A stretch of DNA of 64,000 nt from Sulfurisoma sp963709555 (GTDB lineage: Bacteria; Pseudomonadota; Gammaproteobacteria; Burkholderiales; Rhodocyclaceae): NCBI GenBank assembly GCA_963709555.1, contig CAVPWR010000003.1, positions 62,001-126,000 of the forward strand. The letters run 5' to 3'. The translations under genes were made by a program, and so were the position numbers. The notes under the pieces were generated by a model that saw nothing but the letters and a program-made list of their open reading frames with translations, had not been told where the DNA came from and searched no databases. Positions 34,927 to 44,897 of the stretch are shown here, in pieces. How positions within the stretch are numbered: position 1 is the stretch's first letter; every line of letters starts with the position of its first letter.

Positions 34927-36585
34927 GTGCACAAGGTTTGGCTTGAAAGCTACCCGGCGGGCGTGCCCGCCGAGGTGGAACTCGACGAGTTCCGCTCGCT
35001 TGCCGATGTCTTCGAGCGCGGCGTCGCGGCTTACGGGCCGCGTTGCGCCTTTTTCAGCATGGGCAGGTCGCTCAGCTACGAGCGGCTGGACCGCCTGTCG
35101 CGCGATTTCGCCGCCTACCTGCAGTCGCAGCTCAAGCTGGCCCGTGGCGCGCGCGTCGCGCTGATGCTGCCCAATGTCATGCAGTACCCGGTGTGCCTGT
35201 TCGGCGCGCTGCGTGCCGGTTACACCGTGGTGAACTGCAATCCGCTGTACACGGCGCGCGAGCTCGAGTTCCAGCTCGCCGACAGCGGCGCCGAGGCCAT
35301 CGTCATCCTCGAAAACTTCGCCCATGTGCTGGAAGTGGCGCTGCCGCACACGACGATCCGCCATGTCGTCACCACGCGGCTGGGCGACATGCTCGGCTTC
35401 CCCAGGGGCACGCTGGTCAATTTCGTCGTCAGGCACGTCAGGAAGCTGGTGCCGGCCTGGACCCTGCCCGGTGCTGTGCCCTGGGCGACGATGCTCACGC
35501 GCGGCGCGGCGGCGGCCTTCGCGCCGCCCGAGCTGGGGCACGACGACCTCGCCTTCCTCCAATACACCGGGGGCACCACGGGGGTAGCCAAGGGCGCGAT
35601 GCTGACCCACCGCAACATGATCGCCAACCTGCAGCAGGCGCACGCGTGGATCCGCGACAGCGTGCAGGAGGGCGAGGAGGTCATCATCACCGCGCTGCCG
35701 CTGTATCACATCTTCGCGCTGACGGTCAGCCTGACCTTCTTCAAGCTCGGCGCCAGCAACGTGCTGATCGCCAATCCGCGCGACATCCCGGGCTTCGTCA
35801 GGGAACTCGGCCGCCACCGCTACACCATCATCACCGGCGTCAATACCCTGTTCAACGCGCTGCTCAACAACGCGGATTTCGCCCGACTCGACTTCTCGCC
35901 GCTCAAGGTCAGCCTCGGCGGCGGCATGGCGGTGCAGCAGGCCGTGGCCGCCAAGTGGAAGGCCGTCACCGGCTGCACGCTGATCGAGGCCTACGGCCTC
36001 ACCGAGGCGGCGCCGGCGGTGACCATCAACCCACTCGACCTTGCCGGATTACAACGGCTCGATCGGCCTGCCCCTGCCATCGACCGAGGTGGCGATCCGC
36101 GACGAAGCCGGACACGATGTCGCGCCCGGCGCCGCCGGCGAGCTCTGCGTCCGCGGGCCGCAGGTGACGCCGCGGCTACTGGCAGCGGCCGGACGAAACC
36201 GCGCAGGTGATGCATGGCCGACGGCTTCCTGCGCACCGGCGACGTGGCGGTGATGGACGCGAAGGGCTACGTGCGCATCGTCGACCGCAAGAAGGACACC
36301 ATCCTGGTCTCGGGCTTCAATGTCTATCCCAACGAGGTGGAGGACGTCGTCGCCTTGCATCCCGGCGTGCTCGAGGTGGCGGCGGTCGGCGTGCCCGACG
36401 CGCACTCGGGCGAGGTGGTCAAGCTGTTCGTGGTGAAGCGGGATCCCGCGCTCACCGCGGCGGACCTGATCGCCCACTGCCGCGCAAGCCTCACCGGCTA
36501 CAAGATTCCCCACCAGGTCGAGTTCCGCAGCGAACTGCCGAAGACCAACGTCGGCAAAATCCTGCGGCGGGCGCTGCGCCAGTAA
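34927..36585 (+). CDS. fadD: Long-chain fatty acid-CoA ligase (three frameshifts as sequenced)
   Basis: AMP-forming acyl-CoA synthetase of about 550 residues. From GTG 34927 the frame gives YTGGTTGVAKGAMLTHRN (AMP-binding P-loop), ALPLYHIFALT and EAYGLTEAAPAVTINP. The frame then changes near 36045 (YNGSIGLPLPSTEVAIRD, GELCVRGPQV), near 36168 (GYWQRPDETAQVM) and near 36210 (ADGFLRTGDVAVMDAKGYVRIVDRKKD through the catalytic Lys of TNVGKILRR). All parts are well conserved, so sequencing error is likely. A repeat copy begins exactly at its stop codon. Confidence 0.87.
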
Positions 36586-36609
36586 AAAGTCGGCGCTGGC
36601 GACACGGCG
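36585..36609 (+). repeat. Dispersed repeat copy 8 (after fadD)
   Basis: AAAAGTCGGCGCTGGCG, AC, ACGGCG; exact core, starting at the last base of the fadD stop codon. Continues straight into the octamer tandem repeat. Confidence 0.75.
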
Positions 36610-36646
36610 ATACGGTACGGCGATACGGCGATACGGCGATACGGCG
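36604..36646 (+). repeat. Tandem repeat of ACGGCGAT
   Basis: Four copies of the octamer ACGGCGAT with one interrupted by a shorter unit (ACGGT), then ACGGCG. The first unit is the tail of dispersed repeat copy 8, so the array looks like a local expansion of that tail. Confidence 0.75.
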
Positions 36647-36649
36647 CGC

Positions 36650-39397
36650 TCAGCGCGCGTTGCCGAATAACCAGCTTTCGAACTCGGCGCGCGGCATCGG
36701 CTTGGCGAAGTGGTAGCCCTGCAGGTAGTCCACGCCCATCGTGCGCAGCTTGCTGGCCGTGGCTTCGTCCTCGACGCCTTCGGCGATGGTGTCGAGCCCG
36801 AGGGCCTTGGCCAGCTGGATGATCGCCAGCGTCATCGACTGGCCGGCGGGTTCGTGGATCCGGCGCACGAAGGAAATGTCGATCTTGAGTTCGTCGACCG
36901 GCATCTCGTGCAACTGCGACAGCGCCGAGTAGCCGGTGCCGAAATCGTCGAGGGCGATGTGGAAGCCGATGTGGTGCAGGTCGTCGAGACGGTCGGAGGC
37001 GTTGGCGACGTCGAGCAGGGCGACGCTCTCGGTCACCTCGAGCACGATGTCCGCGGGCGCCAGGCCGGAATTCGCCAGTTCGGTGACCAGTTGCTCGGCC
37101 AGGTGCGACGAGAACAGCTGGCGCTTCGAAATATTGACCGCCAGGCGCAGCGTCTGGCCGCGTTCGCGCCACTCCACCAGGGCCTCCAGTGCCTGCAGCC
37201 AGATCTGGTGGCCGAGTTCGCGGATCACGCCGGTGCTTTCGGCGATGGGGATGAAGGTGGCCGGGCTGACCCAGCCGAAATCGGCATCGTGCCAGCGCGC
37301 CAGCACCTCGGCCACCCGGCATTCGCCGCTCTCGGCGTCGACGATGGGCTGGAACCAGGCCTGGATGCGATTGGCGGCCACGGCTTCGACCAGCTTGTTC
37401 TGGATGTAGAGCTCGCGCTTGCCGCCGCTCTTGTCCGAGACCTCGCCGAAGAAGCAGGTCTGGTTGCGGCCCTGGGTCTTGGCGTAGAACATGGCGCGAT
37501 CGGCGTGGGTGAGCAGGCTGTCCACCTCCTGGGCGTCTTCGGGATACAGCGCCACGCCCATGCTGAAGGTGATCGTGTATTCGCCGTCCTCGATCTTGAT
37601 CGGGGCTTGCAGCGCCTCGGCGATCTTGCGGGTGACTTCGCGGGCATCGTCCTCGCTGCCCAGCCCCGGCAACAGCAGCACGAACTCGTCGCCGCCCCAG
37701 CGCGCCAGCGTGTCGCCGGAGCGCAGCTGGGCGCGCAGCAGGTTGGCGAAGGACACCAGCAGACGGTCGCCGGCCTTGTGGCCGAGGCTGTCGTTGATCT
37801 TCTTGAAGTGGTCGAGGTCGAGGAAGCAGATGGCCACCCGCTGCTGGGCGCGACTGGCCATGCGCGTGGCGATCTTGATGCGGTCTTCCAGCAGCACGCG
37901 GTTGGGCAGGTCGGTCAGCGCGTCGTGCAGCGCCATGTGGGTGATCTGCTGCTCGTGCAGGTAGGTCTGGGTGACGTCACGCAGCACGCCGCGGATGCCC
38001 GCCAGCGCGTTGTCGGGACCGAGCTGGGCGATCAGCCGGCACTCCACCCACTGTTCGCTGCCGGAGTCGCTGCGCAGGCGCAGGCGCAGGTTGGCCTGCA
38101 ACTTGTCGCGCAACTGGAACGAGGTGCACACCCGCTGCATGGCCTCGATGTCGTCGCCGTGGATGAACTGGGTGATGGGCAGGCCGACGACCGCCTCGCT
38201 GTAGTGCGTCAGGCGGATCCAGCCCGGGCTGGCATGGACGATCCTGCCGGCGCAGTCGAGCTCGAGCACGGCTTCCTCGAGCATGGCCAGGGTTTCGAGA
38301 TAGGCGCGCTGCTCGTGTTCGCGCTCGGCAATGGATTCCATCAGCAGCGTCAGCGTGCCGGCGACGTCGCTGATCTCGTCGTTGCCGGCGGTGGCCGGCG
38401 CGAGTAGCGGTACCGCTTCTGCGGGCGTGCCGACGCCGGCGAAAGACAGAGCCGCGACGTCCAGCGACTCGATGCGGCGCACCGAGCGCGAGAGCCAGCG
38501 GCCGAGGCCGAACCAGAGCATCACCACCACCAGCGTGATGGCCATCAGCGGTCGCAGCATGAATTCCGTCAGCGAGATGCTCTCGACGAAGTCGCGGTGC
38601 ACGATCAGCGTCGGCGCCTGCGGGCTGGCGTGCGGCCAGCGCAGGCGAATCTGGATCTCGGACTTCTTGTTCGCGTGGATCAGGCCCTCGCGTTGCGGGT
38701 CGACGCCCGCCGTCATTTCCTGGTCGGAGGCGGCGACGATGCCGCCACCCGCCTCCAGGTAAAGGTGCGCCTCGGGACTCAGCAGCGACCGCAGGGTCGA
38801 GGTATTGAGGGAGCGGAACAGCACCAGCGAACCCTGGCCCGACTTGCCCAGCCAGAGCGGCACCGTCACGACCCGATAGAACTCGCGCTGCTCCCGGGCG
38901 TGGTACCAGCCCGCGGCGACGGTTGCGCCGATCGCCCGGAAGTTGTGGGCTTCGGGACCGAAGCCGTAGAGGACCTTGCCGTCGCCGGCGAGGATCATCA
39001 GGTTTGAAAACTCGATGAATTCCCACTGCGCGGTGAGGAAGCTGTTGAGCTTGGCCCAGCGGATCGCCTCGGGCTCCTCGAGGATGCGGGTGAATTCGAT
39101 GCGGCTGCGGGTCTGCTCGGCCTGGGTCTGCCAAATGGTCTCGAGCTTGGGCAGCAATTCGGCGTAGTAGTCGCGCGTCACGTTGTGCTTCTGCTCGACC
39201 TCGCGCTTTTGCCGCGTCGTGAAGCTGTTGTAGCCGACCAGCGAAATGCCGAAGGCGAGCACGATGACCACCAGGGCCAACCGCACCATCGCCTGGCGGC
39301 GTATGGTCAGGCGTCGCCGCGGCGGCGCAACGGGGGCCGGGGTGGCGGAGGCCGGAGAAGCGGTGGCCGGAGAAGCGCTGGCCGGGGAGGCTGTCAT
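36650..39397 (-). CDS. Membrane diguanylate cyclase/phosphodiesterase (PAS-GGDEF-EAL)
   Basis: A 915-residue c-di-GMP enzyme. Order: Ala/Pro/Ser-rich cytoplasmic tail (1-28), membrane helix (37-56), periplasmic sensor (57-280), second helix (281-300), HAMP-like linker, PAS (370-480), GGDEF (485-645) and EAL (670-905). The cyclase motif WGGDEF is at 567-572 with an RSGD inhibitory site just before it. The EAL motif reads EVL, a tolerated variant, and ISKRQL, EVTES, DDFGTGYS, LKIDISFVR and EGVE are present, so both activities are possible. Its ATG overlaps the stop of the upstream periplasmic binding-protein gene by four bases, suggesting that protein feeds a ligand signal to the sensor domain. 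Confidence 0.93.
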   Translation of the reverse strand: MTASPASASPATASPASATPAPVAPPRRRLTIRRQAMVRLALVVIVLAFGISLVGYNSFTTRQKREVEQKHNVTRDYYAELLPKLETIWQTQAEQTRSRIEFTRILEEPEAIRWAKLNSFLTAQWEFIEFSNLMILAGDGKVLYGFGPEAHNFRAIGATVAAGWYHAREQREFYRVVTVPLWLGKSGQGSLVLFRSLNTSTLRSLLSPEAHLYLEAGGGIVAASDQEMTAGVDPQREGLIHANKKSEIQIRLRWPHASPQAPTLIVHRDFVESISLTEFMLRPLMAITLVVVMLWFGLGRWLSRSVRRIESLDVAALSFAGVGTPAEAVPLLAPATAGNDEISDVAGTLTLLMESIAEREHEQRAYLETLAMLEEAVLELDCAGRIVHASPGWIRLTHYSEAVVGLPITQFIHGDDIEAMQRVCTSFQLRDKLQANLRLRLRSDSGSEQWVECRLIAQLGPDNALAGIRGVLRDVTQTYLHEQQITHMALHDALTDLPNRVLLEDRIKIATRMASRAQQRVAICFLDLDHFKKINDSLGHKAGDRLLVSFANLLRAQLRSGDTLARWGGDEFVLLLPGLGSEDDAREVTRKIAEALQAPIKIEDGEYTITFSMGVALYPEDAQEVDSLLTHADRAMFYAKTQGRNQTCFFGEVSDKSGGKRELYIQNKLVEAVAANRIQAWFQPIVDAESGECRVAEVLARWHDADFGWVSPATFIPIAESTGVIRELGHQIWLQALEALVEWRERGQTLRLAVNISKRQLFSSHLAEQLVTELANSGLAPADIVLEVTESVALLDVANASDRLDDLHHIGFHIALDDFGTGYSALSQLHEMPVDELKIDISFVRRIHEPAGQSMTLAIIQLAKALGLDTIAEGVEDEATASKLRTMGVDYLQGYHFAKPMPRAEFESWLFGNAR

Positions 39398-40423
39398 TGG
39401 CGGCGGCCGGCCCAGCGGTCGTCGATCAGGCTGTCGGCGGTGGCGAGCTTCATCTCCGGCATGGCGGCGCGCAGGAAGACGTCGGTCTCGGCGATCTGCG
39501 GCACGCTGAAGCGGCCATCGGCATTGAAGATGCCCGGCATCTTGCGCAGCAGCGCGGCGATCTCGAATCGTTCCGCCGCGGAGTTGGCCGGGGCCTTCTG
39601 CGCCACCTGCTCGGGCGGGGTCGCCTGTATCCACACCAGGGTGCGGCGCAGCATGCGCACGAACAGCTCCATTTTTTCGGGCTGGCTGCGCGTCAATGCC
39701 CGCGTGGTGACGATGGCGCTGCGGATGTGGTTGAGGCCGGGAATTTTGCCGGCTATCCTGGGATCGGCGAGGTCGGCGAGCATGACGCCGTGGCCGTTGA
39801 GGACGAGCCGGCTGGTGAAGGGCTCCTCGCAGAAGACGGCATCGCAGGCCTTGCTGATCATGGCGCCGCTGATGCTGTCCCAGTTCTGCGCCGTCGGCAG
39901 CCAGCGCACTTCGTTGTCGGCGACGCCGTTGGCCCGGAGCACGGCCTGGGCCGCCATCTGCAGATAGGTCTTGCTATTGACGCTGCCGGTCGAGGTGGCG
40001 ATGGTGCGGCCCTTGAGGTCGGCGACGCTGCGTACCTTTTTCGCCAGATCCTTGTGCAGCACGATGCCCATCGGCGGGGTGCGGCCCGACAGCGGCGAAA
40101 TGGCGACGACGTCCTTGCCGCTGGAATGGAAGTACCGGCAGCGTCGCGAATCCCAGCGCGGCGATGTCGGCATTGCCGGCGAGCACGTCCTCGATGGCGC
40201 GGATGCCGCTGGGCTGGTAGCGGATGGCCAGGCGCGCGCCCACTTCGTTGTCGAAGTTCAGCGCCGGGATCAGGTCGATGGGGAGGAAGGGCAGCGAGTG
40301 CGGCCCCGGGATATTGATGCGGATCAGGGTTTCGCCACCGCCGCCTGAATGCGACCAGGCCGAGGCAGGCAGCAGCAGCGCGCCGAGGGCGGCCTGTAGG
40401 GTGCGACGCCTGCTGGGGTTCAT
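39394..40423 (-). CDS. ABC-type substrate-binding protein, NMT1/SsuA-like (one frameshift as sequenced)
   Basis: About 342 residues. A Tat-like signal peptide (SRRRTLQAALGALLLPASAWS) starts at ATG 40423; the first frame runs through VLAGNADIAALGFATLPVLPF and the rest continues in another frame (SSGKDVVAISPLSGRTPPMG, LKGRTIATSTGSVNSKTYLQMA), switching near 40130. This matches periplasmic nitrate/sulfonate/pyrimidine-precursor binding proteins. No ABC permease or ATPase is adjacent; instead it is translationally coupled to the GGDEF/EAL gene, so a sensing role is more likely than transport. Ligand unknown. Confidence 0.82.
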
Positions 40424-40544
40424 GCGGAACGCTCCTCGCCTGTGTTCTTGCTTGCTCCGGCGGCCGCGCCGGGACGGCGGTGGCAGCCGGATTAGTTTTG
40501 TCATCATGATAAACTGAATCGTTAATACCTCAAAGGCATCTGGC

Positions 40545-41649
40545 ATGTCAGGCAACAGTTTCGGCACGCTGTTTCGCGTCACTTCCTTCGGCGAGTCGCA
40601 CGGGCCGGCGATCGGTTGCGTGGTGGATGGCTGCCCGCCGGGCATGGACTTGTGCGAGGCCGACATCCAGGCCGAACTCGACCGGCGCAAGCCCGGCACC
40701 TCGCGCCATGTCACGCAGCGGCGTGAATCCGACACCGTCGAGATCCTCTCCGGCGTGTTCGAAGGCAAGACCACCGGCACCCCCATCGGCCTGCTGATCC
40801 GCAACGAAGACCAGCGCAGCAAGGACTACGGCAACATCGCCCAGAGCTTCCGCCCGGGCCATGCCGATTACACCTACTGGCAGAAATACGGCATCCGCGA
40901 TCATCGCGGCGGCGGCCGTTCGTCGGCGCGCGAGACGGCGGTGCGCGTCGCCGCCGGCGCCGTGGCGCGCAAGTGGCTGCAGAGCCGCTACGGCGTCAGT
41001 ATCCGCGGCTGGATGAGCCAGCTGGGTCCCGATCGAGATTCCCTTCGTCGATGCCCATGCCATCGACGCCAACCCCTTCTTCGTCCCCAACGCCGCCATC
41101 GTGCCGCAGCTCGAAAGCTACATGGACGAACTGCGCAAGGCCGGCGACTCGGTCGGCGCGAAGATCACCGTGGTCGCCGAGAACACGCCGGTGGGTTGGG
41201 GCGACCCCGTCTACGACCGGCTCGATGCCGACATCGCCTACGCCATGATGGGCATCAATGCCGTCAAGGGCGTCGAGGTGGGTGCCGGTTTTGCCGCGGT
41301 GGCCCAGCGCGGCAGCGAGCATGGCGACGAACTGCTGCCCGAGGGCTTCGTCACCAATCATGCCGGCGGCGTCCTCGGCGGCATTTCCACCGGCCAGGAC
41401 ATCGTCGTCAATATCGCCATCAAGCCGACCTCGAGCATCCGCCTGCCGCGCCGTTCGATCGACCTGCAGGGGCGGCCGGTGACGGTCGAGACCCACGGTC
41501 GCCACGACCCCTGCGTCGGCATCCGCGCCACCCCCATCGCCGAGGCCATGCTGGCGCTGGTGCTGATCGATGCTGCGCTGCGCCACCGCGCCCAGTGCGC
41601 CGACGTGCATTGCCCGACACCGAAGATTCCGGGTCGGCTGCTAAAATAG
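40545..41649 (+). CDS. aroC: Chorismate synthase (one frameshift as sequenced)
   Basis: Last enzyme of the shikimate pathway, FMN-dependent. ATG 40545 starts MSGNSFGTLFRVTSFGESHGP; signatures SFRPGHADYTYWQKYGIRDHRGGGRSSARET are intact. After MSQLGP the frame changes near 41028 at a CCC run to read IEIPFVDAHAIDANPFFVP, then VAENTPVGWGDPVYDRLDAD, GISTGQDIVV and RHDPCVGIRATPIAEAM. Full length about 367 residues, as usual. Probably a sequence error. Confidence 0.93.
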
Positions 41650-41689
41650 CCGCCAAACCATCACATCCATCGCCCGAAGGAATACTCCA

Positions 41690-41950
41690 ATGCAAGTCGA
41701 TCATCACGATCTCTACACCGATTTCCCCGAAATGCGCGACGCGATCGACGTGTTGAAGGGCGGCAACGCCCTTTTCGCCCGCCTCTTCGGTACCTACCAT
41801 CGCCTCACCGGCAAGGTCGAGGATCTCGAGGCGCACGACATGCCGGTCGCCGACTTCACCCTCGAGGACATGAAGAAGCAGCGCGTCAAGCTCAAGGACG
41901 AGATCTACCACATCCTGCTGGCTTTCCGCGCGGGCCAGAAGCACAAGTAA
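41690..41950 (+). CDS. YdcH family (DUF465) small protein
   Basis: An 86-residue helical protein. The segment ALFARLFGTYHRLTGKVEDLE and the C-terminal helix MKKQRVKLKDEIYHILLAFRAG match DUF465, small coiled coils of unknown function. Shine-Dalgarno AAGGAA precedes ATG 41690. Confidence 0.88.
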   Translation: MQVDHHDLYTDFPEMRDAIDVLKGGNALFARLFGTYHRLTGKVEDLEAHDMPVADFTLEDMKKQRVKLKDEIYHILLAFRAGQKHK

Positions 41951-41998
41951 CGCCTGCCCGCAGGGGCGCCCTGACCGCCCCCGCCGCCGTCGCCGCCG

Positions 41999-43162
41999 AT
42001 GCGCTTCCCCCCGTACTGGCGGCTCTCCGCTTGGTATTTCTTCTACTTCGCATTCATCGGCGCCTTCGCGCCGTACTTCACGCTCTACCTGCAGTCGCTC
42101 GGCCAGTCCGCATTCGCCATCGGCGTGCTGATGTCGCTGATGCAGGTCATGCGCCTGGTCGCTCCCAACCTGTGGGGCTGGCTGGCCGATCGCCGCGGCC
42201 ACAAGGTGGCCATCGTGAGGCTGTCGGCGGCGCTGTCGCTGGCCGGCTTCGCCACCTTCTTCTTCTTCCGTGATTTCAGCGGCCTCTTCGTCGGCATGGC
42301 GCTCATGGCCTTCTTCTGGAGCGCCGCGCTGCCGCTGGTGGAGGCGCTGACGCTGGCCGAGCTCAAGAGCAGCCCGGATCGTTACGGCCGCATCCGGCTG
42401 TGGGGCTCGGTCGGCTTCATCGTCGCGGTCACCGGCGCGGGCATGCTGCTCGATGCCGCCGGCCTGCCGATGCTGCTGTGGATATGCACGGCACTGCTGG
42501 CGGGCATCCTCGGCATGTCGCTGCTGCTTGGCGAAGCCCGCCGCGAAATTCAACCGCTCGCCCATGCGCCGCTCGGCCGCGAACTGCGCCGCCCGGCGGT
42601 GGTGGCCTTCCTCGCCGCCTGCTTCTTCATGTCGGCGGCGCACGGGCCGTTCTACTTCTTCTATTCCATCCACCTCGTCGATGCCGGTTACGGCAAGACG
42701 CTGGTCGGTGCCCTGTGGTCGCTCGGCGTGGTGGCAGAGATTTTCGTCTTCATTTACATGCCGCGCCTGCTGCAGGCATTTTCGCTGCGCGCGATATTGC
42801 TGGTCAGCTTTGCGCTGGCGGTCGTGCGCTTCCTCCTGATCGGCTGGGCCGTCGAGTCGCTGGCGCTGCTGCTGCTGGCCCAGGTCATGCACGGCGCCAC
42901 CTTCGGCGCCTTCCACGCCGGCGGTGTGGCGGTGCTCAACCGCTGGTTCGCGCCGCAGCACCAGGCGCGGGTGCAGGCGATCTATGGCAGCATTTCCTTC
43001 GGTGCCGGCGGCATGCTCGGCGGCCTGCTCGCGGGCCAGACCTGGGAAAGCCTCGGCCCCGAACTGACCTTCACCATCGGCGCCGGCTTCGCTGCCATCG
43101 GCTGGGTATTGCTGTGGCGCGGCATGCACGAGCCGCCTGTGCCGGCCGCCGCCGAGCGTTAG
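41999..43162 (+). CDS. MFS transporter, HcaT/PucC-like
   Basis: A 387-residue inner-membrane transporter with 12 predicted helices. It begins MRFPPYWRLSAWYFFYFAFIGAFAPYFTLYLQ and has WGWLADRRGHK between helices 2 and 3, which resembles the 3-phenylpropionate/nucleoside:H+ group of the major facilitator superfamily. Substrate unknown. No regulatory or catabolic gene is adjacent. Confidence 0.85.
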   Translation: MRFPPYWRLSAWYFFYFAFIGAFAPYFTLYLQSLGQSAFAIGVLMSLMQVMRLVAPNLWGWLADRRGHKVAIVRLSAALSLAGFATFFFFRDFSGLFVGMALMAFFWSAALPLVEALTLAELKSSPDRYGRIRLWGSVGFIVAVTGAGMLLDAAGLPMLLWICTALLAGILGMSLLLGEARREIQPLAHAPLGRELRRPAVVAFLAACFFMSAAHGPFYFFYSIHLVDAGYGKTLVGALWSLGVVAEIFVFIYMPRLLQAFSLRAILLVSFALAVVRFLLIGWAVESLALLLLAQVMHGATFGAFHAGGVAVLNRWFAPQHQARVQAIYGSISFGAGGMLGGLLAGQTWESLGPELTFTIGAGFAAIGWVLLWRGMHEPPVPAAAER

Positions 43163-43305
43163 GAAACCATGATGTTCCGCCCCGATTTTTCCCTTTTCGT
43201 CGCGTTGCCACTGAGCGCTTGCTGCATCGGGCAGTAGCCGCCGGGGGCGCTTTCCTGCTAGCGGCCTGTGCGATAATCTCAGGTCCCCTGCAGGATCAGC
43301 CACTT

Positions 43306-44713
43306 ATGCCGAAAACGCTTTACGACAAGCTATGGGAGAACCATGTCGTCCGCAGCGAAGCGGACGGCACGGCGCTGCTCTATATCGACCGCCACCTGGT
43401 GCATGAAGTCACCAGCCCGCAGGCGTTCGAGGGCCTCAAGCTGGCCGGTCGCAAGCCGTGGCGGGTGTCGTCCATCGTTGCCACCGCCGACCACAACACG
43501 CCGACCGACCACTGGGAGCGCGGCATCGTGGATCCCGTGTCACGCCAGCAGGTCGAGACGCTCGACGCCAATATCCGCGAGGTCGGCGCGCTGGCTTTCT
43601 TCCCGTTCAGGGATGCGCGCCAGGGCATCGTCCATGTCATCGGTCCCGGAGAACGGCGCGACGCTGCCGGGCATGACCGTGGTCTGCGGCGATTCGCACA
43701 CCTCGACCCACGGCGCCTTCGCCTGCCTCGCCCACGGCATCGGCACCTCCGAGGTCGAGCACGTGCTGGCGACGCAGTGCCTGCTGCAGAAGAAGATGAA
43801 GTCCATGCTGGTGAAGGTCGATGGAAAAGTCGGCGCTGGCGTCACGGCGAAGGACATCGCGCTGGCGCTGATCGGCAGGATAGGCACCGCCGGCGGCACC
43901 GGCTATGCCATCGAGTTCGGCGGGGAGGCCATCCGTGCGCTGTCGATGGAAGGGCGCATGACCTTGTGCAACATGGCGATCGAGGGCGGTGCCCGTGTCG
44001 GCTTCGTTGGCGTCGACGACACCACCGTCGAGTACCTGAAAGGCCGTCCTTTCTCGCCGACGGGCGAGGTGTGGGATCGCGCCGTCGCCCACTGGCGCAC
44101 GCTGGTGTCCGATCCCGGTGCGCAATTCGACGCGGTGGTCGAACTCGATGCGGCGCAGATCCAGCCGCAGGTCACCTGGGGTACCTCGCCCGAGATGGTC
44201 ACCGACATCGGCGGCAGCGTGCCGGCGCCCGAGGATTTCGCCGACCCGGTCAAGCGCGAGGGCGTGGCCCGCGCGCTGCAGTACATGGGCTTGAGCCCGC
44301 GCACTCCGATCAGGGACATCCCGGTCGACAAGGTCTTCATCGGCTCGTGCACCAACTCGCGCATCGAGGACCTGCGCGCAGCGGCAGCTGTCGCGCGCGG
44401 CAGGCACAAGGCCGATTCTGTCCGCCAGGTGCTGGTGGTGCCGGGTTCGGGCCTGGTCAAGCGCCAGGCCGAAGCCGAAGGCCTGGACAAGGTGTTCGTC
44501 GCCGCCGGTTTCGAGTGGCGCGAGCCGGGCTGCTCGATGTGCCTGGCGATGAATGCCGACCGGCTGGAACCGGGCGAGCGCTGCGCCTCCACTTCCAACC
44601 GCAATTTCGAGGGTCGCCAGGGCAACGGCGGCCGTACCCACCTGGTCAGCCCGGCGATGGCGGCAGCCGCCGCGATCGCCGGGCACTTCGCGGACGTGCG
44701 AGAGATTCTATGA
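43306..44713 (+). CDS. leuC: 3-isopropylmalate dehydratase large subunit (one frameshift as sequenced)
   Basis: [4Fe-4S] isomerase of leucine synthesis, working with LeuD. ATG 43306 opens MPKTLYDKLWENHVVRS; the frame changes near 43648 at a CCC run to read ENGATLPGMTVVCGDSHTSTHGAF and continues to the stop. The iron-sulfur cysteines are in GDSHT-adjacent VVCGDS, FIGSCTNSR and EPGCSMCLAMN. A dispersed-repeat copy (43824-43849) encodes KVGAGVTA in-frame within the conserved GVTAKDIAL region. Full length about 469 residues. Confidence 0.94.
43824..43849 (+). repeat. Dispersed repeat copy 9 (inside leuC)
   Basis: GAAAAGTCGGCGCTGGCG, TC, ACGGCG; perfect consensus. Sense orientation, encoding KVGAGVTA. 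Confidence 0.75.
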
Positions 44714-44771
44714 GCACGGCCCGTGGCCAATAGCATCGATGTTCGTGAAATCATCCAATAGGAGAAACACC

Positions 44772-44897
44772 ATGTTCCGATTCGTATCCGCCTTCGTCGC
44801 CATCGCCGCCTTCGTGCTTGCCGGTTGCAATACCGTGCAGGGCGTGGGCAAGGACATCGAGAAGGGTGGCGAGGCCATCCAGAAGGCCACCAAGTAA
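44772..44897 (+). CDS. Entericidin A/B family lipoprotein
   Basis: A 41-residue lipoprotein: signal peptide with lipobox VLAGCN (Cys at 19) and a mature part NTVQGVGKDIEKGGEAIQKATK, typical of entericidin/EcnAB proteins. Shine-Dalgarno AGGAG precedes ATG 44772 and the stop touches the leuD start. A gene of this kind between leuC and leuD recurs in betaproteobacteria; its link to leucine synthesis is unknown. Confidence 0.9.
   Translation: MFRFVSAFVAIAAFVLAGCNTVQGVGKDIEKGGEAIQKATK

Noticed and set aside
36604..36646. Octamer tandem array considered as a CRISPR array
   Set aside because: Units are 8 bases with no spacers and no cas gene is present.
36641..36656. GCGCGC-TGA-GCGCGC palindrome as a terminator
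   Set aside because: It is made of the last codons of the c-di-GMP gene and has no U-tract on either side.
43169..43237. 22-codon frame upstream of leuC considered as a leader peptide
   Set aside because: It contains a few leucines but no run of leucine codons and no terminator hairpin follows, so leucine attenuation is not supported.
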